Shown here one piece after another: positions 23,216-35,528 of a stretch of DNA of 64,000 nt (position 1 is its first letter; every line of letters begins with the position of its first letter). The notes under the pieces are model-generated. The model searched no databases. It had not been told where the DNA came from and saw only the letters and a program-made list of their open reading frames with translations. Source of the stretch: Ophiosphaerella korrae (Eukaryota; Ascomycota; Dothideomycetes; Pleosporales; Phaeosphaeriaceae). Both the position numbers and the translations under genes were made by a program. Where the stretch lies: contig JALNQF010000006.1 in NCBI GenBank assembly GCA_028456385.1, positions 434,001 to 498,000 on the forward strand, given 5' to 3'.

Positions 23216-26200
23216 ATGGACCCCAATATTGCTAAGGCCCTGAACGACCGGCTCTACGACAAGCGGAAGAGCGGCGCGCTCGAGCTCGAAGGCCTCATCA
23301 GAAACGCGTTGCTGGCACACGACTACGATAGGATAGGCAAAATCGTGCATGAACTCTGCCATGAGTATGCCTACGCAGTGCACCAGCCCCATGCACGTAA
23401 CGGGGGACTGATTGGACTGGCCGCTGCCTCGATAGCCTTGGGCCCCGTACGTCAACGGCTACGAGCTGGAGACGGGAAACATAATAAGCTAATTTTATAC
23501 TCAGGAAGTTGCTCGCTATCTCAAAGAAATCGTACCCCCCGCCCTCGCCTGCTTCGGTGACCAAGATGCTCGTGTTCGGTATTATGCGTGCGAAAGCATG
23601 TATAACATCGCCAAGGTTGCAAAGGGCGAGGTTCTTCTCTACTTCAACCAAGTCTTTGATGCCTTGTGCAAGCTTGCTGCCGACTCGGAACTGTCCGTCA
23701 AGAATGGGGCAGAGCTGCTAGACCGCCTGGTCAAGGACATCGTCTCTGAATCTGCTGCAACTTATGTCTCCGTACTGCATACACCAGATGAGCACCCAGA
23801 AAATAAAGAGTCCCAGGATTCGCATGACCAACGCCCAGACTTGCCCATGGCCTTCAATCTTGAAGGATTTTTACCTCTACTCGAAGAACGCATCAACGTT
23901 ATCAACCCATTTACACGCTCATTCTTAGTATCATGGATTACCCTCCTTGACTCCATACCCGACCTAGAGCTCATTGCCCACCTGCCCCGGTTCCTACGAG
24001 GCCTCTTCAAGTTCCTCAGTGATACCAATCAAGATGTGTACACCATGACTCAGGCTGCTCTCGATAAGTTTCTGTTAGAGATTAGGAAAATTGCGAGGAT
24101 CAAGAAGGGTATTGCAGAAAGCAAGAAAAGTCACAGCAAAGACGATTTTAGACGTTCCTCGTCGAGTTTACAAAGTGAGCCAGAGGAGCATAGCGAAGTT
24201 GCAAGCAGCGGCACCCCGGTCGATCGACGAGAGGCGGTCGAGGAGCGAGAAGATGGCAGTGAGGACAGTGTGTCGACATCGTCAAGCCGCACGGGGAAAT
24301 CTGTCAATGGGGATGGCGACTGGATACCAGGCCAAGATGTACAAGTTGACCATCCAAAAATACTGGCCATTCTCGTCGACTTTCTTTCAGAGGAGGAGCA
24401 GAATGAGATACTGTTGACTGCTCTTCGTTGGATCGACAACTTCTTTGAAATTTGTCCCGAGGACATCATGCCGTTTGTACCAAGCCTGTTATCACATGTT
24501 CTGCCCAGGATGTCACACGACGTAGATACCGTGCGCAAGGCGGCAGTCAAGGTGAATGCTTCACTAATGGACTACATCATGTCCTTATCCGACGATAACC
24601 CGAAGTCAGAAGGCAACGCGCGCGGGCAGCTACAGTTACCGCCTTCGCTGGCAGAGCTCGGCAAGGAACTAACTGGCATACAACGGCGAGATTCAAACCT
24701 ATCTGGTAGGTTGCTCAAGGCCGTCATCCGTGACCAGGCAATGAAGGCAGAGTCTATAGACACACGATCCCCCACCCCAGCGGAAGAGCGCGCTGGCCCT
24801 CCGCCACGCTCAGTGCCTGAGCTGGATTACCAGGCTGCAGTTAGTGCTCTCACCTTACAATTTCTAAATGAGCACGAAGCTACTAGAGTCGCGGCCATCG
24901 CATGGCTCATAATGCTACATAGGATGGCACCAAGTCGAGTAAGTCTCGCGCGTGCCTCATCTAATACCATGCCTGACACCTGCTCAGATTCTTACTGTCG
25001 ATGATGGGACCTTTCCCGCACTTCTCAAGACCCTTTCAGACCCCTCTGACGCTGTCGTGACGCGCGACCTCCTTTTGCTCTCTCAAATCTCTCTCCACAG
25101 CGACGATACATACTTCACGTCTTTCATGGTTAATCTCTTGAAGCTATTCTGTACAGATCGCCGGCTGCTAGAGACAAGAGGCAACTTAATCATAAGGCAG
25201 CTATGCTTGACATTAAGTGCAGAGAAGATTTATCGAACAATGGCCGACTGTCTCGTCAAAGATGAGGATATTGAGTTCGCGAGCATAATGGTTCAGAATC
25301 TTAATAACAACCTCATAACTGCACCTGAACTAGCCGACCTGCGACGAAGGCTGAGGAATCTAGACAACAAGGATGGGCAATCCTTCTTTGTAACTCTTTT
25401 CAAGGCCTGGTGTCACAACGCGGTGGCGACCTTCTCACTTTGCCTACTTGCTCAGGCTTATGAGCAGGCCTACCACCTCCTCCAAGTCTTGTATGCTGCA
25501 GTCTCGGTGTGTGGCTGAGACATGCTAACTAAGACAGCGCCGACCTTGAAATGACAGTCAACATTCTCATTCAGATCGATAAGCTAGTGCAGCTCCTCGA
25601 ATCTCCCGTCTTTACATGTAAAGAACGAGTTACCCGGTAGAAGATAAGGCCTGCTAACAATGGTATAGATCTGCGCATGCAGCTGCTCGAGCCAGAAAGA
25701 TACCCACACCTCTATAAATGCCTTTACGGGTTGCTTATGCTGCTCCCGCAATCCTCGGCCTTCGCAGCACTCAAAAATCGACTTAACAGCGTTTCCGCAA
25801 TCGGATACCTACACATCGCGCCGCGCACGAATTCGTACGTCCACCCTTCCTCCTCCCCTACTTTGAACCACTTGAGGCAAAAGAGCTCAGAAGTTGGGTC
25901 TTCTAGTGGTAGTGGTACACCAACTGGGACATCAGGAAGCAACTTTAGCGAATCGCGAAACCGGATCGGTATGGGCCTGAAGGCGAGAGAGGAAGAAGGC
26001 AAAGTAAAATGGGTAGAGTTGCTGGAACGATTCAAGCAGACGCAAGAGAAGGCAAGACGGAGCCAACGCATGGCAAGTATGGGTGAGGATCTTCCGACTA
26101 ATGAAGAACAGGGGAAAGAGCGGAGAGGAAGTGTACAGAGTAAGAGTGCTGTGGCAGGAAGGCCTAGCAGTCCAGCAGGGATGCTGAGACCGCCGCCTGC

Positions 26201-26300
26201 TCCGGCTGGCGGGCAGAATCAGACTCCGGGGAATAAAGCCCGGCCGGGCCTTGGGCTCGGTCGATTTGCAGGAGGGGTTGGTGGGCGGAAGAGGAAGTGA
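23216..26300 (+). CDS. VAC14: Vac14, PI(3,5)P2 pathway scaffold
   Basis: HEAT-repeat scaffold that holds the Fab1 lipid kinase and Fig4 phosphatase at the vacuole and controls PtdIns(3,5)P2 levels. Five exons, 23216-23446, 23505-24938, 24988-25490, 25538-25617 and 25669-26300, give 959 aa. The N-terminus MDPNIAKALNDRLYDKRKSG and the segment VRYYACESMYNIAKVAKGE are strongly Vac14-like. HEAT repeats include FLVSWITLLDSIPDLELI and LRWIDNFFEICPEDIMPF, and the Fab1-binding region has AYHLLQVFADLEMTVN and LLRMQLLEPERYPHLY-like sequence across the last joins. An acidic/serine-rich insert lies around residues 270-340. The C-terminal ~140 residues are disordered and end in GGRKRK. It is convergent with VMA12, another vacuolar gene, probably by chance. 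Confidence 0.95.
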
Positions 26301-26447
26301 GTATTTTGGTTAGCGAGGGAGTCATGGGTACATTGCAGCATTCCTGGAGCCGGCCGGCTGTTTTGTCGATTTTGCGGAGGTAGTCTTACTCCAATGCATT
26401 GAAGGCGTCCATACAAGTCTATGCGCAAACGTCAATATTTCCCCTGC

Positions 26448-27206
26448 TCAGCGATGTTTGCCCTTTCTGAACCTCAGGCCATGCTCGTCCTTGCCTTTAG
26501 CGTCGATTTCCTCGCTCACGGCAGACTTGTCCAACACCCAGCTCTTGACAATCTCCCTGATCTCGGGCTTCTTTCTCTCCGTCCTCTTGGCCTCCTTCAC
26601 TTTTCTCACATATCCGCTATACACGGCCACCTCGGCGACGGCTATGGCCAGGCCGCCAGCCAGACTCAGCCCCAACCGCTTGCCCACGGTCCAGTGGCGG
26701 GCGGCAACCCAGATAAAGACGGCCACACACACAATGGAGATGAGGATGTTGATGATTAGAATCATCTGCCGATGGACTTCCTCAAAGGAGACGTCGTCGT
26801 CGGCGTCGAGGGGCGCGTTTGCGCCCAGGGAGAAGTCGAGGTCGGCGGCGGGGAAGCGCTGGGCAAAGGACTCACGGGTGGGGGGAGGGTGCAGCATGCG
26901 GGCGTAGGACCGGGCTTCTTCCTCGGCGCGCAGGCGAGCCATGAGGGCCGTGTACTGCGCGCTTTTGGCGGGCTTGGGCGGGGGCGGGGGCGTGTAGACG
27001 TGCGTGTTGGCGAGCAGGGCGGCGAGGCTGGTGCTGGCCAGCTGGGCAAGGGCGATCAGCTGGCGGTGCGAGATGGGGTCGCTGGCTTTGGCGGCGGCCA
27101 GCGGCGGCTCGTCTGGCCGCTGGAGCTGGGCGAATTCGGAAGGGCAGCGTGCTTCAGCGTCGGCCAGCGCCCGGGCGATACCGGGCGTGATCAGCAGCAG
27201 GACCAT
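26448..27206 (-). CDS. VMA12: V-ATPase assembly factor Vma12/Vph2
   Basis: ER membrane protein that with Vma22 and Vma21 helps assemble the V0 sector of the vacuolar ATPase. It is a single exon of 252 aa. The N-terminal half is cytosolic: LAALLANTHVYTPPPPPKP, then YTALMARLRAEEEARSYARM, the typical Vma12 block. Two hydrophobic segments follow, ILIINILISIVCVAVFIWVA and LGLSLAGGLAIAVAEVAVYS, separated by a short ARHWTVGKR turn. The C-terminus is lysine-rich (RTERKKPEIREIVKSW). The start ATG at 27206 begins MVLLLITPGIARAL. It is divergent from COQ1, with a 240-bp spacer. Confidence 0.9.
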   Translation of the reverse strand: MVLLLITPGIARALADAEARCPSEFAQLQRPDEPPLAAAKASDPISHRQLIALAQLASTSLAALLANTHVYTPPPPPKPAKSAQYTALMARLRAEEEARSYARMLHPPPTRESFAQRFPAADLDFSLGANAPLDADDDVSFEEVHRQMILIINILISIVCVAVFIWVAARHWTVGKRLGLSLAGGLAIAVAEVAVYSGYVRKVKEAKRTERKKPEIREIVKSWVLDKSAVSEEIDAKGKDEHGLRFRKGKHR

Positions 27207-27447
27207 GGTGAGGACGAGTGTCGTGTCTGGGGCATGGAATGTCGGCGCCTGCCAACGGCGACGCCTGGTAGACGGCGACAGGGATGGTGCGCAAGCTAGC
27301 GCGCGTCATGATTATTCGTAAATCTTCCCATGGCTGATTGAAGGCTCTATCCCGCCCACAACCGCCTGGATCTACGCCAGAAAGAGCCGAGACTCGCTCA
27401 ATTGCACCGCCCGCCCTTCCTATGGGCCGAATTGGAAAGGAGCATAC

Positions 27448-28807
27448 ATGACGAGCCGATGCCCCCGGCTCGCCACGAGCATTTCCACCACCTCGTCCAG
27501 AATATGGCATCCTCCCCGGCGGCGGAGCCAGTCCTCCTGGGCTGCCGCCGTCAATGTTGCGCAAAACATCATGAGCAGCCCGCCGCCAGACGCGCCCATC
27601 AAAATAGACCCCTTCCAGACGGTTGCGCGGGAAATGAAGTTTTTGACTGGCAACATCAGACAGCTGCTCGGCTCTGGCCACCCCACCCTCGACACCGTCG
27701 CCAAGTACTATACACAGAGCGAGGGCAAATACGTGCGGCCCATGCTTGTGCTGCTCATGAGCCGGGCCACCGCCCTCGCCCCCTCATCAACAACCTCGAG
27801 AAGAGATTCCGGGCTCGGCACATCCATGCTGGGCCGGCGAGGCGGCGGAGGTGTAGACACGCCCATTACCGCCTCTGCTATCCTGGCAGATGAGAATCCG
27901 GACACTCCCATCACCAGTCCCAGTTTTGATGCAGCGTATTCGTCTCGAGACTCAGACATTCTGCCCTCGCAACGCCGACTGGCCGAAATCACAGAACTCA
28001 TCCATACCGCCTCCCTTCTGCATGACGATGTAATCGACCACTCCATATCCCGTCGATCTGCCCCCAGTGCAAACATTGAGTTTGGAAACAAAATGGCCGT
28101 GCTAGCAGGCGACTTTCTGCTTGGACGGGCCTCGGTCGCATTGGCACGATTACGGGACCCAGAAGTCACAGAACTGCTGGCGACCGTGATTGCAAATCTC
28201 GTAGAGGGCGAGTTCATGCAGCTCAAGAATACAGCGCGAGACGAGAAGAACCCTTCCTGGACCGAAGACACCGTATCCTACTACCTACAGAAGACGTACC
28301 TCAAGTCTGCTTCATTGATCTCCAAGTCATGTCGCGCTGCTGCCATATTAGGTGGCTCAACGCCAGAAGTCATCGAGGCGGCCTACCTATATGGCAAGAA
28401 CTTAGGCCTGGCGTTCCAGCTCGTCGACGATATGTTGGATTATACTGTCAGTGGGCAGGAGTTGGGCAAGCCGGCCGGCGCTGACTTGGAGCTGGGACTC
28501 GCGACGGCGCCCTTGTTGTTTGCGTGGAAGGACAACAAGAGTTTGGGCAAATTGGTTGGAAGGAAGTTTTCCCACGAAGGAGACGTGCAGCAGGTAGGTT
28601 CGTTGGGGTGTTGGATTAGCGATGTGATTGACTGACTGAGTGCAGGCTCGCGACATAGTTTCTGGAAGTACAGGTCTCCAACAGACCCAGGCTCTGGCCC
28701 AAGAGTACGTGGACAAGGCGATCGAGGCGATATCGCTGTTTCCTGAGAGTGAGGCCAAGGCTGGGTTGATTGAGATGTGCACGAAGGTGATGAAGAGGAG
28801 AAAGTAA
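27448..28807 (+). CDS. COQ1: Mitochondrial trans-polyprenyl diphosphate synthase (ubiquinone side chain)
   Basis: Makes the long isoprenoid tail of ubiquinone in the mitochondrion. Two exons, 27448-28593 and 28646-28807, give 435 aa. Both aspartate-rich motifs are present: LLHDDVIDHS (first, DDxxD) and LVDDMLDYT (second). GKYVRPMLVLLMSR and the basic motifs around the active site are also seen. The arginine/serine-rich N-terminus (MTSRCPRLATSISTTSSR) fits a mitochondrial presequence. An insert between the first helices, about 60 residues rich in Ser, Thr and Pro, is common in filamentous ascomycetes. Exon 2 ends EMCTKVMKRRK. Chain length (Q9 or Q10) cannot be read with confidence. Confidence 0.94.
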
Positions 28808-29147
28808 ATTCGGTAAAATGTGTATGAGTAATGTGTATATACGAGGCCAGATAAAGTAGACTTGAAATGCTCTGCAGCATGCCGTGCCCATGTTGGTCGG
28901 TCTAATCGATGATTGATAAACGTGCAAGGTATGCGTAGTAGGCGAAGATCTGAAACAGGGATCTCGCTGGTGACGCGGATCGATGAGGCTGACTGCTGAC
29001 TGCTGAGTGCTGAGTGCTGCCAGGCACTAGGCCCTCTTTCACCCTCGAACTATGACCACATCGCTCAAACATTTCCCTTTCTCGACGTGATGCTGATGCG
29101 GCGAGCCACTGCCCCGACCACCGCCACGCCCCGCCCCGCCCGCCGAG
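28808..29147. other. Intergenic with short tandem repeat
   Basis: 340 bp upstream of the DUF3431 gene. Around 28988-29022 there are about four 7-bp units of the CTGCTGA/GTGCTGA kind. No gene is visible. Confidence 0.6.
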
Positions 29148-30443
29148 ATGCTGTCAGGTCCGCCACGTCTCGTCCCTTTTGTTTTTATTTTCCTGTGCCT
29201 GTGCCTGGTCTGGTGGTATTTGCATCTACCAACCGCCGGCGGCTCACGATGGAATCCCAACCCGAGGCCCACTGTGATTGCGACGCCGGCGTACAAGGGC
29301 GACCCCCTCGACTTTAGCATCCTACCCAAGTTTACCGAGGGCTCGGCCAAGCCGCCCGGCAGCAACTACACGTTTAAGATCGTGATCCCCAAGACGGAGA
29401 AGGAGGACCTCAAATGGATGGCCGAGGAGATTCCCGATGCGCCGCTGGTTATCTACGAGGTGGACAATCCCAATGCCGAGCACAAGATACCCAAGAACAA
29501 GGGTCGCGAGGCCATGGTAAGCTACTCCAGGACGCGCCCACTATCAGTACCCCCGTCCCCATCCACGTTCCTGGCTGACTGGCGGTCGCTCTAGGTGTAT
29601 CTGAGTTACATCATCGACCACTACCATGACTTGCCCGACACTGTCATGTTCATGCACGCCCACCGCCACGCCTGGCACAACAACATGCTTATGGGCCTTG
29701 ATGCCGCCGAAATCGTGAAGCGACTCAACCACGAGCGAGTCGCCCGCATGGGCTACATGAACGTGCGCTGCCACCACGACCCTGGTTGCCCTGACTGGAT
29801 ACACATGGACCGCCCTGGCGGCGACTTTGACTTCTTCCACAAGCCCGAGGAGATCTACTGGCGCCGCCAGATCTGGGAGGAAATACACCCCGGCGCTCCC
29901 ATACCACCGTCCATCTCTGGCATATGTTGCGCCCAGTTCGCCGTCTCGCGACAACGAATCCAAGAAGTGCCCATTGAGCGCTTCAAGCACTACCGCCACT
30001 GGCTGCTGACAACCGGTATGGACGACCAGTTCTCTGGCCGTGTCTTCGAGTATATCTGGCACTATATCTTCACCGGCCACGAGATCCTGTGCCCAGCCAT
30101 GAACACGTGCTATTGTGACGGCTACGGCTACTGCTTCGGCGGCCGTCAGAAGTTCGCCGAGTACTTTGAAAAACAAGATAAGCGCAACGCAAAATGGGAC
30201 AAGCTCGACGTCTTCAATAAGCGCGAGGACGAGGCAAAGAAGGCAGGCAAAGATCCGGGGTTTGATGAGGCAGAGAAGCGTACCATCAACGAGTTGAGGA
30301 CTGAGATTGGCGCTATGGATCGGGAGATGGATGGCTTGAGGGACGAAGCCAAGAAAAGAGGGGATGATCTAAAGGCGAGGAAGGAGGAAACGGAGACTTG
30401 GGATTCTTCGCATATTTGGGATTATGCACCGCACGGTGACTAG
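29148..30443 (+). CDS. DUF3431 family type II membrane protein
   Basis: Protein of the fungal DUF3431 family, whose function I do not know; the fold is often thought to be glycosyltransferase-like. Two exons, 29148-29516 and 29595-30443, give 405 aa. One N-terminal membrane anchor (VPFVFIFLCLCLVWWYL) is followed by a lumenal domain with FMHAHRHAWHNN, NVRCHHDPGCPDW, FDFFHKPEEIYWR, ICCAQFAVSRQRI and a cysteine-rich end (CPAMNTCYCDGYGYCFGG). The last ~90 residues are highly charged and probably coiled coil (KRTINELRTEIGAMDREMDG), which is an extension beyond the core domain. A Golgi or ER location is inferred from the anchor. Confidence 0.88.
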
Positions 30444-31394
30444 GTTGGCTAAATAAGAGAATGCGTACCATGGCGTTTATGGCATGGCGTTTTGGTGTGT
30501 TGGTGCAGTCTTGATGGAGTGAACAAGTTCATGTTGTTAAAAATATACACTACAGTACTCACGTCATCGAACGCTGGATTAGAGACTGCGTTATGTATAG
30601 ATTTAGTCGGTAGATAGTACGAAGCTCGTTTTTATTGCCCTGCCACCCTGCCACTTTAGCGCCAGGGCATACAACTCAATAAAAACGAGCTTCGTACTGT
30701 TTACCATAAAGCGCTATGTTGGTTGTTGGTCTCTTCGTCACGTGATAGGGTCCACAACCTTTTGACAACATCTCTCGCTTCATCGTGCCTTCGTCCGTGG
30801 AAAAAACACTACTAGCAATGTTAAGTATGTACATATATACATGCATCCGCCATGGGGCCTGTTTGCTCCCTACCCTTTCAGCACTTCCCCAGTCGTTTCC
30901 CCAAAACTCGCTGGCTCGGGTGAGGGAAACTTACCTGGGCAGAAAGTGCTGCCGCGGCAGGGTGGCCCGTCACTACCGCAGCGCAATACAAATGTTACTA
31001 CCACCCTTTCAGGACAAGGCAATTGCCTCTTCGGTTAATCAAGAAGCTACAATTCACTATCATTACCCGTCCATCATTCTCGTTTTGACGTTCACTCACC
31101 ACACTTTGGTTGTGCTGCAGTAGCAATTGACCGATGGCAAAACAGGGGACAATAGGTTTGCCCGTTTGCCATCACAACGTTCACCTCGACTTGCCCCTCA
31201 TTAGCTACCAACAATAGAAAAGCGTTGCTATTGTGCTCCTATTGTGCTGGTATTTGCGCCTTGTGTCACAGTTATCACTACCATTTCTTTTCTTCTTCTC
31301 ACACCACTGTCCTTACTTACACCTGGCTTGCAACAACTGCTCCGCAAATTTTCAAGCCTATATCCTGTCGTCTCCTACCGACACCATCGCCGTC
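30444..31394. other. Intergenic with hairpin repeat; DIM-2 5' region
   Basis: 951 bp between the DUF3431 gene and the methyltransferase start. It holds the inverted repeat described separately and a pyrimidine-rich leader. No coding gene is recognised. Confidence 0.6.
30616..30698. repeat. Perfect 22-bp inverted repeat (MITE-like hairpin)
   Basis: The arms 30616-30637 and 30677-30698 are exact reverse complements, starting AGTACGAAGCTCG. Inner GCCCTG/CAGGGC and outer imperfect GGTAnAnAGTACGAAG extend the pairing. Total size is about 95 bp. It could be a tiny MITE or solo hairpin; no clear target duplication was found. Confidence 0.8.
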
Positions 31395-34300
31395 ATGTCT
31401 CCTAGACAAAAACGCCAGAATAATCCCAAGGAAAAGAACAACACTCATCAGACCGACTTTACGCGCTCAGTCTCAGAAAGTTGGGTTCCTCCACTTGCTG
31501 TAACCTCCGAGCATGAGGTAATTCGAAATTTAAAGGCCGAGTGGAAGGATCATTACGGCGAACTGCCAGAGTACGATGGCTACAGCACCAACAAAGAATT
31601 GTTGATCGCAGATCTGGAAGATTTTGAAATTTACAGATCGCCTCAAGCAGAACACCATGCAAGAAGATTCGAGTTTCTAAGCCTTAATTATATGGAGCTT
31701 CCCAAGTCGAAGAAATTGTCTTTTGACGGAGTTGTGTGTCTCGGCAGTGTCAAATTGTATGTGCAAGGTGTCGAAATCAATAACTTTTCTATCGAGGGTT
31801 ACGGTGATAACGAGAAGCATGATATCGTGGCATTCGTACGATCAGAGCTGGCAAACAAAGACGCCACACACGACATCTGGTTCAGGCTTAGGAAGCCCAG
31901 TTCAAGCTATGCAAAATATCATGAACCGTTTCTTTGGATTGCGCAGTTCACCAAGCACGTCATCGACTTCATCAGCGTTCAAGCCCGGAAATCAGTGGGG
32001 CTTGACATGTTTCGCGAAGACTTTCATCGATGGCTTCTGGCACGATTCGACAAGTCTTTAAACTTCCAAAAATGGCATTATGCAATTCAAAATCGATCGG
32101 ATTTTCGTGTTGCCGTGAATGCACATGTCGAATTTATCTGCACGGAGGCATGTCACCTTCCAAACTCGAGTGCCTTGCTTGGACATCCCATATGGGCAGA
32201 ATGTATGGCACGAGGCTTGACAGCTATCAAGCCACAGCCTCTGGTTGAAGGATATACGCTTGCAACCCCTTACGTCTACGAATACTTCAAGCACATGTAC
32301 TTTGGGCCTAACATTCGTCCAATTCCTATCGCGGACACTGTCAGGGAGCGACAACACCATCGAAAACTTGAGCTTGGCTTCCTGGACCATGGTCCGGTGC
32401 TTGCCCGTGCGGAGCCACACTGCCGACCATATGGCAAATCTCAAGTCAAAGTTGGTGATGTCGTTGGATTTGATCCTGACGGGACAGACAAACGACGATG
32501 GACAAACGCCACTGGTCAATGGCTTGCATACGTGCAGCATGTCGAGCTATTAGATGACAATGTTCAACGGCTTGGGGTAATTTTCATATATCGACCACCA
32601 GACACAAACATTTTCAAAGCCAAATATCCATTAGATAATGAGGTGTTCTTCTCCGACAACTGCAATTGTGGCGATGGTGAGCTTCTCTCAACCGACGTCA
32701 ACGGTAAATTTGACGTTGATTGGATGCCTACGTCGATCAGTGCAACAAAAAGATTCTTCATTCGACAAACATACGTAACGCAAGAGAGTGCATTTGTCAC
32801 TTTCAAGGAGGAACACAAGACCTGCATGTGCAAGAGCAAAAAGACATCTCCCTTTGAAACATACGACGCTGGTGACACAGTGTATGTTGAGCGAAAAGTT
32901 GAAGGTCAGAAAATCCTGGATCCAGTGATAGTAGAACAAATTGGTGAAGGCCCCGATTCTGGATACGCTATAGTCCGAAAACTGAAACGCTTAGAACGCG
33001 ACTGTCGGCAGCTCGCCATTGGAGCACAAAGATCCCCCAACATTGCTCAGAATGAGCTTGTGCTCACAGATGAGTGTGATAAAGTCTCGGTCTCGAAGCT
33101 GCTACGCCGATGCCATGTTCGGTTTGTGGGGATAGAAGATGTGCATTACGGTCGGGTTCCATTCCCTTATAGTTGCGAGGGAGTAGGCGACTTTTGGTTT
33201 CTATCAATGGGCATTGACTCGTCGGATGGCCATCCACGCCTGACCTGTTTAACGAGGCTTCCTGTAATGGTCAACGAAGGCCTATTGATAACTGATCCAA
33301 TTGAAGGGAAAGAAAAGTTAAAAGGACTGAGCATCTTCAGTGGCGGTGGTAACCTGGATAGAGGACTGGAAGAAGGAGGTGCCGTTGAGTTTCAAACTGT
33401 CGTCGACCTAGACGCTTCAGCGATTCATACCCAGAGAGCAAATGCTAAAGATCCTTCCAAGCTAAAGCTCTATTTGGGATCTGTCGATGACTTCCTGGAG
33501 TTACTTGCTTCGGGCAAAAAGGATACGTTGGTGCTTCGAATTGGCGAGGTCGAAATTATCGCTGCTGGATCCCCATGTCCAGGTATGTATATCGACCAAG
33601 AGGGCAGAGAGCAACAGACTAATTCGGTTATTTAGGCTTTTCGGCGCTCCAAAAGAACATTCTGAGCGAAGCCTCCTTACGGAATGCCTCGCACATTAGC
33701 ACTTTTTGCTCCTTTGTTGACATATATCGTCCTCAGTTCGCAATGATTGAGAATGTGGTCAACATGGGATCTACCCGAAAAGGGCTCGAAGACCAAAATG
33801 TGCTGTCTCAAGTAATAGCTTGCCTCGTCTCTATGGGCTACCAAGTCAATCAATACATCATGGATGCCTGGAACTATGGCAGCGCACAACAACGCTCCCG
33901 CGTTTTCATTATAATTACCGCTCCTGGTTTAACTCCAATCAGTCAGCCATGGCATACGCATAGCAGGCCATACGAGGAGACGCAAGGCAAAAGCCTTGGT
34001 AAGTTACCTAACGGGCAACGTTTTGGAGAACGCGAGTTTTACCCTACACCATTCACGCATCGCTCGGCTATAGACGTGACATCTGATTTACCTGATATCG
34101 GTAATGCTAATGTCCAGGTCTGTATTTCTCATCCGGATCATCGTGTACCACGTCCGCCTGCCGTAAAAGAGAGACATCTTATACATTGCATTCCCCAACA
34201 TCCTCCAGGCTCTGGATACGAAGAGGCATTCAGTAGAAACCTTATCCCTTATGCACTACAAAGGCCCGGAAAAGAAAACAGCAAGGCCTACAGACGCATC

Positions 34301-35029
34301 AAAGGGGCAGGATTGATACCTACTATTACGACAGGCTTGAGCCCACAAGACGCTCACAATGGCGCATGTCTGCATTGGTCTGAAGATAGAACAATCACGC
34401 TTCAGGAAGCACGTCGCGCGCAAGGGATTCCAGACGAAGAGGTTATCATTGGCAATGTGACTGGGCAATATAAGATTGTTGGTAACGGTGTTGACCGGAA
34501 AGTGTCATTTTCACTTGGTTTGGCATTACGAGAAGCGGTCAAGCAGGGACTTGAGAACGATACACCATCTATCCTTAATGCAGTATCAGTTGAAGATATG
34601 CTCGGGGGTGCAGAAGATTCGGATGACAGTAGCGACGCTACTGTATCGCATAGAAAAGTTCAGAACGCAAAGCCACCCGCGCTTCGCACATCCAAAACAA
34701 GCATTTCCTCCTGGAATACAAGAATCGAAGCCGATGGATTTGGAGGCCTCAAGCTCCGAGCAAAACGATCACTACAGATTGATTCAGAAACACGAATGCA
34801 AAGTAAGCGTACTAGAGATGATGACAAACACGGACCAAATGCTCATACCAACCAGGCCATACCAAGAAAGCAAAGAAGCTTTAAAAACAAAGCGACGACT
34901 TTTTCGAATGCGAACAATGAAATCGCGTTCAAACCCGATTTCAGTATGCGCCGAACACGACACTCCGGGTTGGAGGTGGCGTTTATCCCAGGACGATGGG
35001 ATATAAGGCCTGAGAGAGAGAGCATTTGA
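31395..35029 (+). CDS. dim-2: DIM-2-type DNA (cytosine-5) methyltransferase
   Basis: Cytosine methyltransferase; in Neurospora DIM-2 does nearly all DNA methylation, mostly on RIP-mutated repeats, guided by HP1. Two exons, 31395-33582 and 33636-35029, give 1193 aa. N-terminal RFTS/BAH-like regions include the BAH start YDAGDTVYVERK. Catalytic motifs: I (LSIFSGGGNLDRGLEEGG), IV (AAGSPCPGFSALQ, built across the intron, catalytic Cys), VI (FAMIENVVNM), VIII (GSAQQRSRVFII), IX-X (GNGVDRKVSFSLGLALRE). The motif set and the BAH region favour DIM-2 over the shorter RID type. I chose the ATG at 31395 (MSPRQKRQNN); the frame is open for 54 codons upstream, but that stretch is hydrophobic and reads like a leader. 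The C-terminal ~170 residues are disordered and basic. Confidence 0.92.
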
Positions 35030-35528
35030 CGGGCAATTGAAGTCATATTGGGTTATACGATCGGCTATTTATTGGGTATCGAACATGGAAAAGCTATATA
35101 TATTTGCTAAATCTAACTACAAAACCTAATCACTAACCAGTTCACATGCAGAGTGAAGTGACCATGCGTGTTACAGAACGCAAATGCTTCCTGAGCGGCA
35201 ATTGATTTCAGGAATCTGAGTCTATATTTTTTTTTATGTGAGACAACGGCTCTGGCTTCTTGAAATACTTCAGGAATCTCACTGATGTTCCACGTCAAGA
35301 GCGTCAGATATAGTTGTCACGACCATAGGTACTTCTTGAACCAAGCATCATCACAAGGCTATCGTCATATCTGAATAACAATTAAAATCAAACGCACATC
35401 TGAAGGGGTGCATAGTCTGGGGCTGTTTAGGACTGCAAAATTCTCTGGACGCGGACTAGCGCTCCTCCCCGCAGCAGCAACCTCAAATTTCTGGCTACGG
35501 TATCTCGCCAATTCCAGTACCCACAACC
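35030..35528. other. Intergenic between DIM-2 and dihydroorotase
   Basis: About 500 bp, AT-rich. I see no gene. Confidence 0.6.

Noticed and set aside
26772..27321. 175- and 105-codon plus-strand frames opposite VMA12
   Set aside because: GC-rich antisense shadows full of Gly, Arg and Ala.
28981..29025. Possible CRISPR-like short repeats (CTGCTGA units)
   Set aside because: Plain tandem repeats without spacers in a eukaryotic genome.
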